A stretch of DNA of 64,000 nt from AP-15 sp963797115 (GTDB taxonomy: Bacteria > Pseudomonadota > Alphaproteobacteria > ATCC43930 > CGMCC-115725), in contig CAWCOH010000003.1 of the NCBI GenBank assembly GCA_963797115.1, positions 1-64,000 of the forward strand, written 5' to 3'. Every line of letters begins with the position of its first letter. Within the stretch, counting starts at the first letter, position 1. The position numbers were made by a program, and so were the translations under genes. Positions 61,796 through 64,000 of this stretch are shown piece by piece. The notes under the pieces are model-generated. The model saw only the letters and a program-made list of their open reading frames with translations. It made no database searches and was not told the DNA's origin.

Positions 61796-64000
61796 TGCCC
61801 TAGGCGCTCCAGGATCGCCGGCACGTGGACCATATCTGACTTGTAGTTGCCGGTCAGCACGTACATGACAAGATTCACGCCAAACCGCATCGCCATTTCG
61901 CGTTGCCGCTCGCCGCCCGGTACGACCGCAAAGGCCGGGCGGCCCTGCCCGTCGACGGCCCAGGCGCCGGCCCAATCATTGGCGCCGACAATGACACTCG
62001 ATACCCCGTCATTGACACGATCTTCAGGCGGTTGGACCCACACGGTTCCGACATTCCAGCGCCCGGGGAATTCGTGCATCAGGTAAAATGATTTGGTCAG
62101 CACGTGATCGGTCGGCAGCGGCACAAGCGGCGGCATCTTGACGCCGCTGGTCAGCCGGCGCAGTCGTTGAGCCGACTGCACCGCGCCGCCGAAGGAGCCC
62201 GGGGTCTGGTCCTCACCGTCCCGAGTATCGAAAAAAACCGTCCCCCCGGTGTCGAGATAGCGATTGATTCGTTCGAGCGCGGCCGCCGACGGCGGGGTCT
62301 GCTCAGCAGTCACCGGCCAGTACAGCAGCGGGAAGAAGATAAGTTCGTCTCGCTCGATGGCGACGGCGAGCGGCTCGGCGGTCTCAACCGCCGTCCGCCG
62401 GCTTAAAGTCCCGGTCAGACCGATCAGCCCGGCACGGCTGACCGCGTCGACCTGGTCATTACCGGTCCGCACGTAGGCTAGGCGCAACTCCGAGGTCGCC
62501 TGCAAAACAAAGGCGTCGTCGGCGCGCGCTGCACCGGCAGCGCCGAGAGCGGCGATGAGAAGGAGCGCGGCGAACCGCGCGGGGCGGCGTCGCAAAAACC
62601 CACGCAATGCGTAGGCAATCACCAAATCGGCAAGGGCGAGAAGCAACGCCGCCGTCAGCAGCAGCGGCCGCAGATCGAATCTCATGGCCCCTCGTCAAGG
62701 ATTCGCGCACAGTATCGGCAGGTAAACTCTCCACCGGCTTTAGCTCCTCGATCCCCGCGGAGAGGTTGAGCGCGCGCTTCGTGTCCGCCGTCCCATAGAA
62801 GCCGGGTGGATGCTGCGGCGAGGCCATCGCGGACGCCACCTCCTTTCCCGAGATGGGCCGGGCGGTCGATGGAGGCCGCTGAAGCCGACCGAATCCGTCA
62901 AGCGTCTCAACCGGGGGCAACGACCCTTCGCCCGCCTCAGTCACGCCTTTGCTCATCGTCACGGTCCGCCGGAGCATCTCGACGAACAGTCCGGAGAGGG
63001 CGAGGTTGGACCAGTCGGCGTTCGCCGTGGTGTGCACGAGCACGATCAAACCTTTTCCACGCCTGTCGGCGGTGACGAGCGGCGTGCCATCGGCCAAGCG
63101 CGCCCAAGTCTTGCTCGCGAGGTCTAAGTCTGGCTCGGCCAAGACTTGGCGCGAAACAGTCACCTCCGCCGGCACTACCAGCCCGGCGAACGGGCTGTCC
63201 GGCGTAAAGGGAGCAAGCCTTGCCGGCTGCTCCCAAGAAAGCGCACCGCCGATCGTGCGGCCGCCGCGGCGCAGCCGCACCGGCAGGAGTTGGTCCCCTT
63301 GCTCGGCGAGGTGAGGTCCCGCAAACCGCAGCAACACGCCGCCGGCTTCGATCCATTTGAGGACAGCTGCTTCCTCGGTTGGCGAATCCGGGCCAGTATC
63401 GGAAAATATCAGGACAGCAAGTTGCCGTTTCAGGAGATCGGTGGCGGGCCCGCGGCGGATCTCAGCGAATGGACCCAGCGCCCGCTCGAGGTAGTAGTTT
63501 TCACTGAGAAGCGGCTGCCCGCCGGTATTCGCGGCGGCGGCGATGCCCACCGGGCGGCGGCGCCAACGCTCGTCCACTAGCAGGACTGAACCCGCCGACT
63601 GCTCGCCTTCGATTTCGATACGAGCCGTCCGGTTTCTGAGTTCGCTCGGCATCGCCAGCCGCACACTGACGGCTTTAGCGCCGGGTTCGATCGTCGCTGC
63701 TTCGCGAGCCAGGATGCGTCCATCATCGCCGCTGGCACGCACCTGATAGTGGCGCGGTGTCGGTCCGGGCAACGAGCGCAGCACAACCCCCAGATCGTTC
63801 GCTTGCACGTCACCGGCCCCGAGCAGGAGCGGTCCCTGGCTGGGCTCTGCCGCGAGATAACGCAAGCTGCCTCGCTCGGCGAAAAAGGTAGCGAACTCCT
63901 CGCTGTCTCTATCCGCAACACCGTCGCTGAGCCATACCGCCGAATTCGCATCGTGCATGGACAAGGCTCGGAGGCGCGCCAGCGCGGCCCTCCGGTCAAC
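61792..64000 (-). pseudogene. DUF4159 domain protein with BatA-like N-terminal part, frameshifted and cut by the window edge
   Basis: The reverse strand is open from the window end to about 62690 (LLVDERWRRRPVGIAAAANT, SENYYLERALGPFAEIRRGP, LIFSDTGPDSPTEEAAVLKW). Homology then moves one frame to MRFDLRPLLLTAALLLALAD and the DUF4159 domain (LRLAYVRTGNDQVDAVSRAG, RYLDTGGTVFFDTRDGEDQT, ILERLGQ). Related proteins are single chains of 900 or so residues, so one indel near 62695 is likely; two overlapping genes with ATG 62685 are a weaker alternative. Probably a cell-envelope or stress complex with the gene downstream. Confidence 0.8.

Overview
The window comes from a high-GC, gene-dense proteobacterium, most likely an alphaproteobacterium. 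The evidence is a cyoABCD quinol oxidase operon, a short-form Psd/PssA phospholipid pair, an S21-like rpsU, CsbD and DUF3096 stress proteins, and many short CCC[AG]GC/GC[CT]GGG-type hairpins. The order cannot be fixed from the sequence; Rhodospirillales or Hyphomicrobiales is a guess.

Region 1 (about 0.03-19.8 kb) is a catabolic and housekeeping segment. It holds a broken MaoC gene, a frameshifted SMP-30 lactonase, a D-2-hydroxyacid dehydrogenase, an AaeAB/EmrA-like efflux pair, a GFA protein, DUF3096, a metal-dependent amidohydrolase and rpsU. It continues with an LLM flavin monooxygenase divergent from a Rieske dioxygenase alpha/beta pair, CsbD, a MetE-like protein, an AbrB/VapC toxin-antitoxin pair, an acetamidase/formamidase, a frameshifted zinc alcohol dehydrogenase and a large type I sulfatase. 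Several of these carry single-base frameshifts, which point either to decay or to assembly indels.

Region 2 (about 19.8-34 kb) is a mosaic Rhs/polymorphic-toxin array. One long Rhs gene (Rhs1) has its own tip and immunity candidate. A second Rhs core is a near-identical 1.85 kb direct repeat of the first; it is cut from its own tip and two immunity candidates by an IS110 and an IS5 element. A third scrap of Rhs core lies at 20.3 kb. Three copies of a DUF882 gene and two copies of a ParE gene are interleaved with the Rhs modules.

Region 3 (about 34-40 kb) holds a large protein of unknown family, a DUF1003 membrane protein and a hybrid histidine kinase.

Region 4 (about 40-58 kb) is the most unusual. 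An intact prfC (release factor 3) lies at its right end. Six decayed fragments of prfC, all in the same orientation, are scattered upstream and punctuate the accessory cassettes: a CadC/TPR regulator with secreted proteins, a Cys-rich secreted protein, the whole cyo operon, a DUF433/DUF5615 toxin-antitoxin pair, and a low-GC membrane-protein/methyltransferase pair. Three fragments carry the same GC-rich palindrome at the same prfC position (after codon 104), and an IS4 element sits inside one of those palindromes.

Region 5 (58-64 kb) has pssA, psd, a VWA/glutamine-amidotransferase-like membrane protein and a frameshifted DUF4159 protein that runs off the window.

A second repeat-level signal is a 23-nt REP-like hairpin inserted precisely into two unrelated transposase genes (IS5 at 24.4 kb, IS4 at 44.96 kb). 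The two stems differ by a compensating base pair.
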